Below, piece by piece: positions 34,383 through 43,437 of a DNA stretch of 64,000 bases (positions are counted from its first letter, which is position 1; the number at the start of each line of letters is the position of its first letter). The notes beneath the pieces were generated by a model. It had not been told where the DNA came from, made no database searches, and saw nothing but the letters and a program-made list of their open reading frames with translations. Source of the stretch: Desulfitobacterium metallireducens DSM 15288 (GTDB taxonomy: Bacteria; Bacillota; Desulfitobacteriia; Desulfitobacteriales; Desulfitobacteriaceae); contig NZ_CP007032.1 in the NCBI RefSeq assembly GCF_000231405.2, positions 2,728,001 to 2,792,000 on the forward strand, given 5' to 3'. Both the position numbers and the translations under genes were made by a program.

Positions 34383-34690
34383 TTATTTTTCTCCCAACAA
34401 ATTATATATTTACACGCTTTAGTTTAACCCAGCATCTCAAATCTAAAACGAGCATCGATAAAGAAACTTTTTATTCCAGAATAAGAAAACTGCGGGTTGC
34501 ATTAGAGTTTATCAGCAGAAAACTTAAATTTTCTGTTAGAACAAAAAGAACATCACGAAAGATTGTTATCACTCTATTATCCTTTATTTTTACTTGAAAC
34601 ACAAGAATTAGTTATATTTAGGTTCATATAATTTATTGTTTTAGGACAACATATTTACGGTTTGGAAAAGTAAACTTCAGGAGGGTGATT
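34383..34690. other. Divergent intergenic region, no gene seen
   Basis: This 308-bp AT-rich stretch separates the helicase gene (minus) from the Gln-rich protein gene (plus). It should contain both promoters, but I cannot assign a convincing -35/-10 pair. Short frames inside lack ribosome sites. The long helicase leader is common for cold-responsive helicases. Confidence 0.4.
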
Positions 34691-35179
34691 ATGAATACTA
34701 AGAAAGAGATGACGACATTAGAAAATCTTGCGGAAGTTAAAGCAGATATGGAGGTCGCTGAAGAATTAAGTGCTCTTAAACAACAATATGTTCAAATGCA
34801 ACAAGCCATCTCTAGCTTACAATCAAATTTAGGATCGCAAAATGGTGGAATGGGGCAAGCTCAAGGTCAACAACAACTTACCCAATTATTTGGTCAAATG
34901 GATCAATTTAAAAATCAATCAAAACAAGAGCAATTACAAAGTTTTGATCAGTTACAACAAGCTATTCAAACAGCGACTCAATCTTTAAATCAAGCGAGTC
35001 AATCCATCCAGTCATCAAAAGCATTAACACAAATGAATGATTTTATAGAACAAGCTCAATCCCAGCTTCAGAATATGTCACAAAATCCGCAACAAATGGC
35101 TCAGGGCTCACAACAACAAATGAGTCAAGACTCGCAGCAAAAGGGTCAAGGCTCACAAATGGGTCAGAATCTCCAATAA
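34691..35179 (+). CDS. Gln/Ser-rich coiled-coil protein of unknown function, 162 aa
   Basis: The ATG at 34691 has GGAGGG at 6 bp. The product is cytoplasmic with no membrane helix. The first 60 residues form a charged helix (LAEVKADMEVAEELSALKQQ). The rest is about one-third Gln, predicted as a coiled coil up to about 125, then short repeats of the type MAQGSQQQMSQDSQQ. There is no Cys. It resembles small acidic Gln-rich proteins seen in spore-forming Clostridia, but I cannot name a family. A hairpin follows the stop codon. Confidence 0.75.
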   Translation: MNTKKEMTTLENLAEVKADMEVAEELSALKQQYVQMQQAISSLQSNLGSQNGGMGQAQGQQQLTQLFGQMDQFKNQSKQEQLQSFDQLQQAIQTATQSLNQASQSIQSSKALTQMNDFIEQAQSQLQNMSQNPQQMAQGSQQQMSQDSQQKGQGSQMGQNLQ

Positions 35180-35195
35180 AAAAATAACGTAAAGC

Positions 35196-35240
35196 GGAGC
35201 TGTCTCAAATAATGTCTAAGGACATTAAAGAGACAGCTCC
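35196..35240 (+). terminator. Long hairpin after the Gln-rich gene
   Basis: GGAGCTGTCTC pairs perfectly with GAGACAGCTCC, enclosing an inner AATGTC/GACATT stem. There is no T tract, so it may act as a mRNA 3'-end stabiliser rather than a strict rho-independent terminator. Confidence 0.5.
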
Positions 35241-35694
35241 TAATCTCTCCTACCTTATTGGGTTATGCTACGAAAAATTGTTTACTTTTAGTTTAAAAAG
35301 GGTTCAGGGAATCTCTTCCCAGAGAAACCCGCAAATGAGAATTAAACTTAAGAAGTTAGATTAAGAGAATTATTTGCTAAGAAGGAAGAATCCCGAACCC
35401 ATTTTATCCTATTCTGAATAGCCTAACTTAATTAACGGTATTTCTTACCAGAGACAATGCAACCAAAATCCTGTTCGTCATGGCTAACGTTAAGTGCATC
35501 ACTTCTTCCTACCACATTGTGTAGATTAATAAACAAAGCATAAGCTATATTGCTATCTTAATCCTTATCGGCTAGGTGTAATTTTCTAATACGAGAAAGG
35601 TATAATGAGGGCAAGAGTGATGCTAATCACACATTATTCCTAAAATATTAGCTAAAATAGATTTAACCGAATAGTAATGCATTGGAGGAAGAAA
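35241..35694. other. Intergenic stretch upstream of the cupin gene
   Basis: About 450 bp without a gene. Apart from the promoter and operator at 35601-35630 I see no conserved structure or protein-like frame. Confidence 0.4.
35601..35630 (+). promoter_or_regulatory. Putative cupin promoter with palindromic operator
   Basis: A perfect -10 box TATAAT lies at 35601-35606. The palindrome GTGATGCTAATCAC (35617-35630, perfect 5-bp arms) sits where the transcript would start. It resembles half-sites of Crp/Fnr-family regulators and would suit repression. No good -35 box is visible. Confidence 0.4.
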
Positions 35695-36030
35695 ATGAAT
35701 AACTTAATGAAAAACATTCAATTCTCGGAACCCCTAAATTTAACGGAATTAATAAGCTACCAAGAAGGTCAGGTCGTCAGCATGACTATCGCACAGATAC
35801 CCGCAGTGAGTATTACTCTATTTTCCTTAGATAAAGGAGAAGGAATTAGTACACACATAACTGCAGGTGATGCCATGGTTCAAGTCATTGACGGAGAAGC
35901 AGAAATTACAATTGGGGAACACGTTCTTACTGTAAAAGCCGGTGAAACAGTAATAATGCCATCTAATATCCCTCATGGGCTAGAAGCTAAACAAAGATTT
36001 AAAATGCTGCTCACCGTCATCAAAGGTTAA
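35695..36030 (+). CDS. Small cupin-domain protein
   Basis: This 111-residue single-domain cupin starts at the ATG at 35695 behind GGAGGAAG. The beta-barrel motifs are GISTHITAGDAMVQVIDGEAEITIG (one His plus acidic residues) and GETVIMPSNIPHGLEA (His in motif 2). It aligns with small stress-type cupins next to hydrid-cluster or pirin-like genes. Metal-bound forms may act on small molecules, but no substrate is predictable. It overlaps the convergent symporter gene by 11 bp. Confidence 0.88.
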   Translation: MNNLMKNIQFSEPLNLTELISYQEGQVVSMTIAQIPAVSITLFSLDKGEGISTHITAGDAMVQVIDGEAEITIGEHVLTVKAGETVIMPSNIPHGLEAKQRFKMLLTVIKG

Positions 36031-37435
36031 CAATTTCCGTTCCCGCTCGATCATGAATTCGCTTTGAATCAAAAAGGGGAACCCCTAAGAATGTTACGAC
36101 ACAAGTAATCCATTCTAAATAGATCACGTGCGGGAACACCCGAATCGCCGGTACAAACTGCCACAGCACTAACACCAGGATTCCTACCAGCGTGGTATAG
36201 AAAGCCGAGTTTTTACGAGCCATGCTCGGGAAAAACGTGGTGAATAAGAAGACTACGGTAAAGGCAGTGGTTAAACTTAGCCCAATCAAGAGCGTTTTGA
36301 CAATGCCACTGACCGTCAAAGCTAAACCAAAAGTGAGCGCACCTAAAATAATAACCGCAATTTTGGTCACCTTTGTCAGCTTCTTATCCTCACACCCGGG
36401 GTTCAAAAACCGTTTATAAATATCCTGTGAAAAGAGCGTAGCCGAACCAAGCAATAAACTTCCTGCAGTCGAAACATCCGCTGCCCACAGTGCTGCTAAC
36501 GTCACTCCTGCAATATAAGGATTTAAAGACATAATCATCTGCGGTAAAGCGAGTGTCGCACTCATTGAAGGAAACATGGCTTTTCCTGCAATGCCCATCA
36601 AAGCAGCAAGAAAACCAATTGGTAGCATGATTAAACCCCCGATGATAAAACCATTGCGAGCCGTCTTTGAATCTTTGGCGCCACATGCGATTTGTACCAC
36701 ACCCTGTGCAGAAAAACATTGCGTAACCATGACGGCAAACCAACTCGCAATCGCCATCCAGCCTAGACCGTCCACTAAATGAAAATAAGGCACTTCTTGA
36801 GGAACTTGCGCAGCTATAGCGCCAATTCCGCCCTGATTAGTGACCGTTATCACGGTGGCAATCCCAATCCCTACATAAATGAGAGCAACATTTAAGATAT
36901 TAGAAAGCCCAGACGACCACATTCCTCCCACAAAGGTGATTCCGATGAAAACGAGGGCACTCGTGATCATGCCTGTGCGCAGGGTAAAAATCGAAGGGAG
37001 CATGGAAGCGAGGATAGCTCCACCCGCGAGATATTGCATCGAAGTTGTAACTAAAAGAATCGTGATTTGGCTCGCAACCGCAATGGCGCGTCCCTTGACA
37101 TCATAAAACTTCTCAAACATCTCAGGTACAGTCGTCACATGAAGCTCACGGTATTTTCCCGCTGCGAGCAGACCCATAGCAATCGCACCTGCGCCCCAAG
37201 CCACATTATACCAACCTGCAGCTAACCCTACGTTATAGGCCTGCTCAGCAACTCCAATCGTGGAGGCCCCACCAATGGCTAACCCCGTAATCGAGACGGC
37301 GACCAAAGGAGTCGTCAACTGACGACCGGCGAGCAAATACCCCTCACTCCCCTTCGCCAGCTTTTTAGCATAAGCACTAATCGCAAAAAGAACAATAATA
37401 TACAGCAAAACGATAATCAATGGAATATTAATCAC
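36020..37435 (-). CDS. Sodium:solute symporter family protein
   Basis: This 471-residue membrane protein has about 13 hydrophobic helices and SSF family hallmarks near the N-terminus (FAISAYAKKLAKGSEGYLLAGR, then SITGLAIGGASTIG) and in the middle (GMWSSGLSNILN, ALWAADVSTAGSLLLGSA). SSF carriers import substrates such as proline, pantothenate, sugars or short organic acids with sodium. The GTG start overlaps the larA stop by 4 bp, so the two are translationally coupled. A 2-hydroxy acid such as lactate is the obvious substrate candidate, though this is inferred from the neighbour. Confidence 0.9.
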   Translation of the reverse strand: MINIPLIIVLLYIIVLFAISAYAKKLAKGSEGYLLAGRQLTTPLVAVSITGLAIGGASTIGVAEQAYNVGLAAGWYNVAWGAGAIAMGLLAAGKYRELHVTTVPEMFEKFYDVKGRAIAVASQITILLVTTSMQYLAGGAILASMLPSIFTLRTGMITSALVFIGITFVGGMWSSGLSNILNVALIYVGIGIATVITVTNQGGIGAIAAQVPQEVPYFHLVDGLGWMAIASWFAVMVTQCFSAQGVVQIACGAKDSKTARNGFIIGGLIMLPIGFLAALMGIAGKAMFPSMSATLALPQMIMSLNPYIAGVTLAALWAADVSTAGSLLLGSATLFSQDIYKRFLNPGCEDKKLTKVTKIAVIILGALTFGLALTVSGIVKTLLIGLSLTTAFTVVFLFTTFFPSMARKNSAFYTTLVGILVLVLWQFVPAIRVFPHVIYLEWITCVVTFLGVPLFDSKRIHDRAGTEIVNL

Positions 37436-38718
37436 TTATTACTACTCCCCTTCCAAAGCGGTATCGTTGCACCACCATAAGGCATCAAGATGATATCCTG
37501 CTGCTCTTGATCGACACCTGCACTCTTCAGCGCTTCCTCTAAGGAGTTAACCCCCACGATGCCCATCGGTTTGACCAGTTCAGGCGCAATCGTGGAACAA
37601 AGAACGACTTTAGCCTTACGAGCAGACTCCACAGCTGCATAAAAAATGTAGCCTGGAATCGTAAAATTCTTCCGTAAATCCGGATCTAATGTCCCTTTGA
37701 GGAGAGGATCACTCCAACCGAAAAATTCATCCGCTCCTGCACCATCTCGGCACTCAGCCAGCATCAAGATGGTCCCCCCGGGTTTAACCGCCAAGGCCGC
37801 ATTGAATAGGGTTTTCGTCCCTTGATAGAGAGAAATATCTTTAGGGAAGCCTCCGCAACTTGCAATCACCAGGTCAGCTTGTTTAGCAATAGGAACTCCG
37901 AACTTTTCATCGGCCCAGCGACAGCCCTCTTCCCATGCCGTCAGCCAATGTCCACCGACTAAACGAGCAATTTTACCATTCGTATGAATAATCGCATTCA
38001 CCAGAAAATCCGGATTAACCAGTTCAGCCGCATCGACCATATCTTGATGCAAAGGGTTCCCTTCTAAGGCTCCCACCCCAATTAGCGGATTAGAGCGTTC
38101 AGCATTAGGATCAAGCGAGTGTAAGTGGTTCTGAGCAATCGTCTTACGACTAGCTACTCCTGGGAGAATCGATTTCCGTCCCCCACCAAAACCTGCCATC
38201 AGGTGATGAACAATCCCCCCCGTCAGAATCACTTTGCGCTCCACAACCCACTTATTGACCACAACTTCCGTTCCCCGCGGGGTTATTCCGACATGAACTA
38301 AATCAGCCTGATCACAATCATGATCGACAACCTTGATTCGATTATACAGCGCTTCCCCTACGATTTTCTTGTGTTCGTCAGGGGTTTGCCCACGATGGGT
38401 ACCCGTTGCGACCAAGATCAGAATATCCTGATCCGGAATTTCCAACTCATTCAACCGTTTCACGATAAAAGGAAGAAATTCATGGAGCTTCACAAGCCGT
38501 GTGACATCACTAACAACAATCGTCACTTTATCCCCGGCTTGAAAATGGGAGTTAAAAGGAAGCGTTCCCACAGGATGATCCAAAATCATTTGAACTTCCT
38601 TTTCCACATCTTCAACACATTGAATTTCCTGAGCGTTTAGCTCCTGAATAACGTTTTCTTGTTCTAAATTAAAGGTTAAATATCCTTCACCGTATTTAAG
38701 CTTGTACTCCTGTTTCAT
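37432..38718 (-). CDS. larA: Lactate racemase family protein (nickel-pincer nucleotide enzyme)
   Basis: This 428-residue protein starts at the ATG at 38718 behind AGGAGG; longer frames have no site. LarA-type motifs are VSDVTRLVKLHEFLPFIV, VATGTHRGQTPDEHKKIVG, VVDHDCDQ and GGIVHHLMAGFGGGRKSILPG (containing the expected His pair and cofactor-binding Lys). GVASRKTIAQNHLHSLDPNA also fits. LarA interconverts D- and L-lactate, and paralogues racemise other 2-hydroxy acids. The LarB, LarC and LarE cofactor genes are not in the window. It is followed by an overlapping symporter gene and preceded by a terminator-like hairpin. Specificity for lactate is probable but not certain. Confidence 0.88.
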   Translation of the reverse strand: MKQEYKLKYGEGYLTFNLEQENVIQELNAQEIQCVEDVEKEVQMILDHPVGTLPFNSHFQAGDKVTIVVSDVTRLVKLHEFLPFIVKRLNELEIPDQDILILVATGTHRGQTPDEHKKIVGEALYNRIKVVDHDCDQADLVHVGITPRGTEVVVNKWVVERKVILTGGIVHHLMAGFGGGRKSILPGVASRKTIAQNHLHSLDPNAERSNPLIGVGALEGNPLHQDMVDAAELVNPDFLVNAIIHTNGKIARLVGGHWLTAWEEGCRWADEKFGVPIAKQADLVIASCGGFPKDISLYQGTKTLFNAALAVKPGGTILMLAECRDGAGADEFFGWSDPLLKGTLDPDLRKNFTIPGYIFYAAVESARKAKVVLCSTIAPELVKPMGIVGVNSLEEALKSAGVDQEQQDIILMPYGGATIPLWKGSSNK

Positions 38719-38748
38719 TTTAAAAAGCCTCCTGAATAAATAATAAAA

Positions 38749-38765
38749 GCACCCCAAAGGGGTGC
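38749..38765 (-). terminator. Terminator-like hairpin in the larA leader
   Basis: A perfect 7-bp stem GCACCCC/GGGGTGC with a 3-nt loop is followed on the minus strand by TTTTATTATTT. It lies only 30 bp upstream of the larA start and between the likely promoter and the gene, so it may attenuate transcription. A possible leader peptide frame (TTG at 38780 to TAA at 38724, behind AGGAGG) spans the hairpin. Confidence 0.6.
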
Positions 38766-38919
38766 CTAAAAGACAAGACTACACCTCCTACTATACTACC
38801 CTGATTTAGTTTCCCAAATCCTACAATTATTGTTCAAAAACCAATCCGCCTACAATCCTACTGTTCTATAATAACTTAACATAGCGTAACCTGGCAAGAG
38901 ATAAGTGAATAACCAATAG

Positions 38920-38965
38920 GGGATGAAGCACTTGAACTCAAAATTCAAGGAACTTCATCCCTTTG
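38920..38965 (-). terminator. Terminator after the RND efflux operon
   Basis: GGGATGAAG pairs perfectly with CTTCATCCC, with an inner TTGAA/TTCAA stem. Confidence 0.7.
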
Positions 38966-39003
38966 TTATATATATCCCATTACGATTCAATAACCCAGTC
39001 TTT

Positions 39004-42000
39004 TTAGATTTGCTCCGTCATCATCGGTGACTGCGGAGTTTTCCCCTTTTTTCTCCCAAAGAAACGTTTGTAACGAATATCTTCAAAGATCGTATAAATA
39101 ACGGGGACCAGCAAAAGCGTGGAAAGCGTCGAGAAAGCCATCCCGAAAACAACCACGATGGCCATCGGAGCCATCGTCTCCGAACCTTCGCCAATACCTA
39201 ATGCCATAGGAATCAAACCCAACACCGTCGCCAGCGAGGTCATAAGGATGGGGCGTAAACGGATTTGCCCCGCGTTTTCAATAGCATCCTCACGTCCTTC
39301 CCCTCGTTCTCGACGTTTATTAACATAATCGACGAGCACAATCGCATTACTCACAACAATACCGATGAGCAAAATCAAGCCGATAAAAGCAGGTACACTG
39401 ATATTTTGCCGCGTCACGAACAACCCCAGCATCCCGCCTGAGAAACCCATTGGCAAAGACAAAATAATCGTAAACGGATGGAGTAAGGACTCAAACTGTG
39501 ACGCTAACACCATATAAACCAGAACAATCGCCAAAGCCATCGCTAATCCCAATTGGGAAAAAGAATCCGTCATCTGCTTGTTCTGACCGTTTAATTCATA
39601 CGTATAACCGTCAGGCATTGAATAATCCTTGAGCTTCGCTTCAATGTCCTTCGAAATACTGTTCACATCCCGATTGATGATCTGACTCGTGACATTCACT
39701 TGCCGAGTTTGACCTGTCCGACTGATCGCAGCCGGACCGCGATCCAACGTCACCGTAGCGACTTCACTTAACGGTACACTAATACCCAATAAGGTTGGAA
39801 TTTGAGTTTGCTGCAAATTGGTAATGCTCGACTTCAACGTCTCATCGCCGCTAATCACAACATCAATTTCTTTGCCCTCATAGCGATAACGCGTCGCGGT
39901 CGTGCCGGAGATCGTCCCTTTAACAGCCTGAGAAATCTGTCCAGCCGTTAGACCAAATTGAGAGGCATTTTGGCGATTCACATGCACTTGAACCTCAGGA
40001 ACCCCTTCATTCATACTCGTCTTAACTTCTCTCGTCCCATCAACTGAAGTGACAATCCCTTTGATATCATTACCTATTTGCTTGAGTTGATTAAGATCAT
40101 CGCCTTTAATTGCCACATCGACCGGGGCCGTACTCCCCATCGACATCATATCTGTCACATTAACTTGGATCTGGGCCCCGGCGATATCTTTAGTCAAGCC
40201 CCGGATCTCATCTGCCACTTGACTCACACTACGTGTCCGTGCTTGAAGGCTCGTCAGTTGGACATTAACCGTCGCCACATTCGGGGAATTTCCACTGAGC
40301 GACAACGTTCCGCTATTACCGATCGAAGCAAAAACAGTTTTGACTTCCGCTATTTCCTTGATCTGCTTTTCAATTCGATCAACGATATCGTCCGTATCCT
40401 GCAATTTTGCGCCCTCTGGCATAGTCACCGTAACGGTCAATTGTCCAGCGTCTGTCACAGGCATGAACTCTGCCCCCAGCTGGGTCGTTGATAATCCCGT
40501 AAGCACAAAGATCACCAGTGAAATCACAACTACCGTTTTCCGATGATAGAGTGCATAATGCAAGAACTTTCGATAAGCGACCTCTAATTTTCCAAAAAGA
40601 TGATCAAACCCCCGGCTAAAACGATCCATCACTCCCAAAAAACCTCGTCTGCTTTCGGGTATATTCTCAGCATTCATGATCTTTGAAGAAAGCGTGGGGA
40701 CTAACGTGAGGGAAACAAGCAGTGAAGCCGCAAGAGACACGCAGACCGTTAATGACAAGTCTCGGAAAAGTGTCGCCGTCAGTCCTTGGACAAAAGCCAT
40801 CGGTAAAAAGACACTAATCGTAGTCAACGTTGAAGCCATAACCGCCATCGCAATCTCAGAAACGCCTTTAATGGCTGCTTCCTTTTTATCATAGCCTTCC
40901 TGTCGAAAACGGTAGATATTCTCGAGAGCGACGACATTGTCATCCACCAAACGTCCCATCGCTAAGGATAATCCGCCCATAGTCATCATATTCAGGGAAA
41001 CTCCCGCAAAATAGAGGACGATAAAGGTTCCCATAAGCGCAATCGGAATCGCCGTCGCCGTGATAAACGTCGTCCGGAAATTATGGAAAAACAGAAAGAT
41101 GACGAAAACCGCCAACAGTCCGCTCATCAAGGCTTCTCTCTCAAGACTGTTAATGGATTGTTTGACATAAATAGACTGGTCCATAACCGTATTAAACTCA
41201 AGCTCTGGATAAGTCGTCTTGAGTTCAGTTAACGATTGCGCCACATCATCCGCAACTTGAACGGTATTTGTCCCGGATTGTTTTTGAATGGCTATCGTAA
41301 TACTCTGCTCCCCATTGATCCGTGAGATCGCATTCATATCAGCATGGCCAAGACTGACCTCTGCAATATCCTTCAATTTAACGTGCCCGCCCGTTGACAA
41401 AGGAATGGACAGATTCTCAATATCCTCAAGCGTCTGGAATTCGCCCATCGTTCGAATGGTCAAATCCTGGTTGCCCTTTTTCACTTGCCCGCCTGGAGCA
41501 TTCAGGTTCTCCGCTCCAAGTATTCCTGAAAGAGTAGCTACGCTTAAACCATACCCATTCATTTTTTCGCTATTGGTTTTGATAATAACTTGCTTTGTAT
41601 ACCCCCCGCTTACAGTGACGGAACCTGCCCCTTTGACGCGTTCCAAACGAGGTTTAATCTGATCTTCCACTAGGGTTTGTAAAGAAGCCAGATCCCCATC
41701 CTTTTGTGAAACCGTCAATTGAACAATCGGTGCCATCGTAGGGTCAATTTTCATAATCATCGGTGCCTGAACTTCCGACGGAAACATCCGCTTCACAAGA
41801 TCGACTTTTTCCCGCATCTGCAAAGTGGCAAAATTCATATCTGTTCCATATTTAAATTGGGCAACGACCACAGAATTTCCCTCCGATGTGGTCGAAGTCA
41901 CCGTGTCGATGTTTTCTACTGTGGAAAGGGCACCCTCAATCGGGTTCGTAATCGATTTCTCAATTTCCTCAGGCCCAACCCCGGTATAAGAGGTCACGAC

Positions 42001-42138
42001 GACCGCGATCGGGATTTCCATATTGGGAAGTAAATCAATCGGCAGACGGCTAAGCGAAACTGAACCGAGCAGAATAATGATCAGCATGACCATGATGATC
42101 GTAACAGGACGTTTAACGGATACCTCAGCTAATTTCAA
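39004..42138 (-). CDS. RND-family efflux transporter (HAE1/AcrB-like)
   Basis: This 1044-residue pump has the RND twelve-helix layout: a first helix at about 12-30, a large external loop, helices 2-7 at about 340-540, a second loop and helices 8-12 at about 850-1020. Typical motifs are VKRPVTIIMVMLIIILLGSVS at the start (positions 9-29), GVGPEEIEKSITNPIEGAL, and SLAMGRLVDDNVVALENIYR with the proton-relay Asp pair. LPMGFSGGMLGLFVTRQNIS lies in the second half. It expels hydrophobic compounds using the proton gradient. Translation starts at TTG overlapping the adaptor stop by 4 bp. Confidence 0.95.
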   Translation of the reverse strand: MKLAEVSVKRPVTIIMVMLIIILLGSVSLSRLPIDLLPNMEIPIAVVVTSYTGVGPEEIEKSITNPIEGALSTVENIDTVTSTTSEGNSVVVAQFKYGTDMNFATLQMREKVDLVKRMFPSEVQAPMIMKIDPTMAPIVQLTVSQKDGDLASLQTLVEDQIKPRLERVKGAGSVTVSGGYTKQVIIKTNSEKMNGYGLSVATLSGILGAENLNAPGGQVKKGNQDLTIRTMGEFQTLEDIENLSIPLSTGGHVKLKDIAEVSLGHADMNAISRINGEQSITIAIQKQSGTNTVQVADDVAQSLTELKTTYPELEFNTVMDQSIYVKQSINSLEREALMSGLLAVFVIFLFFHNFRTTFITATAIPIALMGTFIVLYFAGVSLNMMTMGGLSLAMGRLVDDNVVALENIYRFRQEGYDKKEAAIKGVSEIAMAVMASTLTTISVFLPMAFVQGLTATLFRDLSLTVCVSLAASLLVSLTLVPTLSSKIMNAENIPESRRGFLGVMDRFSRGFDHLFGKLEVAYRKFLHYALYHRKTVVVISLVIFVLTGLSTTQLGAEFMPVTDAGQLTVTVTMPEGAKLQDTDDIVDRIEKQIKEIAEVKTVFASIGNSGTLSLSGNSPNVATVNVQLTSLQARTRSVSQVADEIRGLTKDIAGAQIQVNVTDMMSMGSTAPVDVAIKGDDLNQLKQIGNDIKGIVTSVDGTREVKTSMNEGVPEVQVHVNRQNASQFGLTAGQISQAVKGTISGTTATRYRYEGKEIDVVISGDETLKSSITNLQQTQIPTLLGISVPLSEVATVTLDRGPAAISRTGQTRQVNVTSQIINRDVNSISKDIEAKLKDYSMPDGYTYELNGQNKQMTDSFSQLGLAMALAIVLVYMVLASQFESLLHPFTIILSLPMGFSGGMLGLFVTRQNISVPAFIGLILLIGIVVSNAIVLVDYVNKRRERGEGREDAIENAGQIRLRPILMTSLATVLGLIPMALGIGEGSETMAPMAIVVVFGMAFSTLSTLLLVPVIYTIFEDIRYKRFFGRKKGKTPQSPMMTEQI

Positions 42139-43274
42139 GATTGGCTCCCCCCCACGATCTTGACTTTACTTCCCTGTCCGACCAGAGTTTGCCCTTTAAT
42201 CATGACTTGTTCGCCTGAGTTTAAACCCTTTGTAATTTCGACTTTCGCCCCCGTGTCCAGGCCTATTGTCACTTCTTTCTCGACCGCCATCTCATTTTCC
42301 ACGACATAAACAAGCGATTTCCCATTCTTCGTTACAATCGCTTCGCTATTCACCGCTAAAACATCAGACCTTGATTTCGTAGCGATCTCCACCTTAGCAA
42401 ACATCCCGGGTTTAATCTTGCCCTCAGGATTATCAATAGCCACTTTTATGGCATAAAGCATCGTCCGAGCATCTGCTGCAGGAGCGATGTTGGAAATTCT
42501 TCCGGTGAGTTCTTGCGCTTCTGCCGAAGGAATCGTCACTTTAGCCTCTTCTCCGACTTTTAGTGAATTCACGATATTTTCAGGGACATTAAGGGTCACA
42601 TTAAGCGCATTAAGTTGAGTCAACGTCACCGAAGGCAGCGCACTTGAGGCCATTTCGCCCGGTTTGACATTAACAGCCGTCACTGTCCCCTCGGCCGGTG
42701 CTGTCATCACCGCATTACCTAATCCCTCCTGTGCCTGTTGTAAGCTCACCTTCGCCTGATCCCACTGAATTTGCACGAGTTGTAAAGGCGTCTCTGAAGC
42801 CTGGCTTTCAGCCGTTTCTAACTGAGCCTTCGAGATCGCGCCAGCCGCGAAAAGCTGTTGCTGACGTTCCAAATTGGTTTTAGCCAGATCGATTTGTTCC
42901 TTCGTCCGTTGATAATTCGTCTCCGCTGAACGTACCCCAAACGAAGCCATATCAACAGCCTTTTGCAAATCCGTTGTGTCCAGGGTAAATAACACTGTAC
43001 CTGCACTGACCTTATCTCCAACTTGAATATGGACTGAACTCACTTTCCCTGGCATTTTCGGCACAAGGCTTAAATCTTGATCAGAATTTATCTTACCACT
43101 GAAATTCGTCGTCTCTACCAGGGTTTGAACCGCAGCAGGTAACACTTCTACCGGTATGTATTGCTCCTCAACCGAGGTGGCCGCCGTTTTCTGGGAGCCG
43201 CATCCCCCTGTCAAGAGAAGAAGGCCCACTCCTATTGTAGCTACTAATAATCGTACATTTGTCTGTTTCTTCAA
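42135..43274 (-). CDS. RND efflux adaptor lipoprotein (HlyD/AcrA family)
   Basis: This 379-residue protein starts at TTG. The N-terminus has a signal helix ending in LLTGGC, so it is probably a lipoprotein anchored at Cys 25. The lipoyl halves are IQVGDKVSAGTVLFTLDTTDLQ and APAEGTVTAVNVKPGE, joined by a helical hairpin (about 100-185). The beta-barrel segment follows (LNVPENIVNSLKVGEEAKVTI), and the C-terminal domain carries VNSEAIVTKNGKSLVYVVE. It couples to the downstream RND pump. The promoter region carries a TetR-type operator. Confidence 0.93.
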   Translation of the reverse strand: MKKQTNVRLLVATIGVGLLLLTGGCGSQKTAATSVEEQYIPVEVLPAAVQTLVETTNFSGKINSDQDLSLVPKMPGKVSSVHIQVGDKVSAGTVLFTLDTTDLQKAVDMASFGVRSAETNYQRTKEQIDLAKTNLERQQQLFAAGAISKAQLETAESQASETPLQLVQIQWDQAKVSLQQAQEGLGNAVMTAPAEGTVTAVNVKPGEMASSALPSVTLTQLNALNVTLNVPENIVNSLKVGEEAKVTIPSAEAQELTGRISNIAPAADARTMLYAIKVAIDNPEGKIKPGMFAKVEIATKSRSDVLAVNSEAIVTKNGKSLVYVVENEMAVEKEVTIGLDTGAKVEITKGLNSGEQVMIKGQTLVGQGSKVKIVGGSQS

Positions 43275-43299
43275 GCCCTTACATCCTCCTCATCCTCGA

Positions 43300-43355
43300 A
43301 CCGACCGTTCGGTCACTCATGAGTATTATACAACTCACCCTAGGAGGTTCGTCAA
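43300..43355 (-). promoter_or_regulatory. RND operon promoter with TetR-type operator
   Basis: The minus strand has TTGACG (43355-43350), a 19-bp spacer and TATAAT (43330-43325). Just downstream, 43313-43300, lies ACCGAACGGTCGGT, a palindrome with 5-bp perfect arms of the type bound by TetR/AcrR repressors. Bound there, a repressor would block transcript initiation. No TetR-family gene is found in the window. Confidence 0.75.
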
Positions 43356-43437
43356 GCGATTCTTTATGCGGGAAACGCATGAAAAAAGCAGAAAAAAAGC
43401 CACGAAGTATTCACTCCGCAGCTCAGTTTCCCTTGAC

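Noticed and set aside
34148-34597. A 149-codon plus-strand frame antisense to the helicase gene
   Set aside because: It is a shadow of the helicase coding sequence extended into the AT-rich gap, with no family features.
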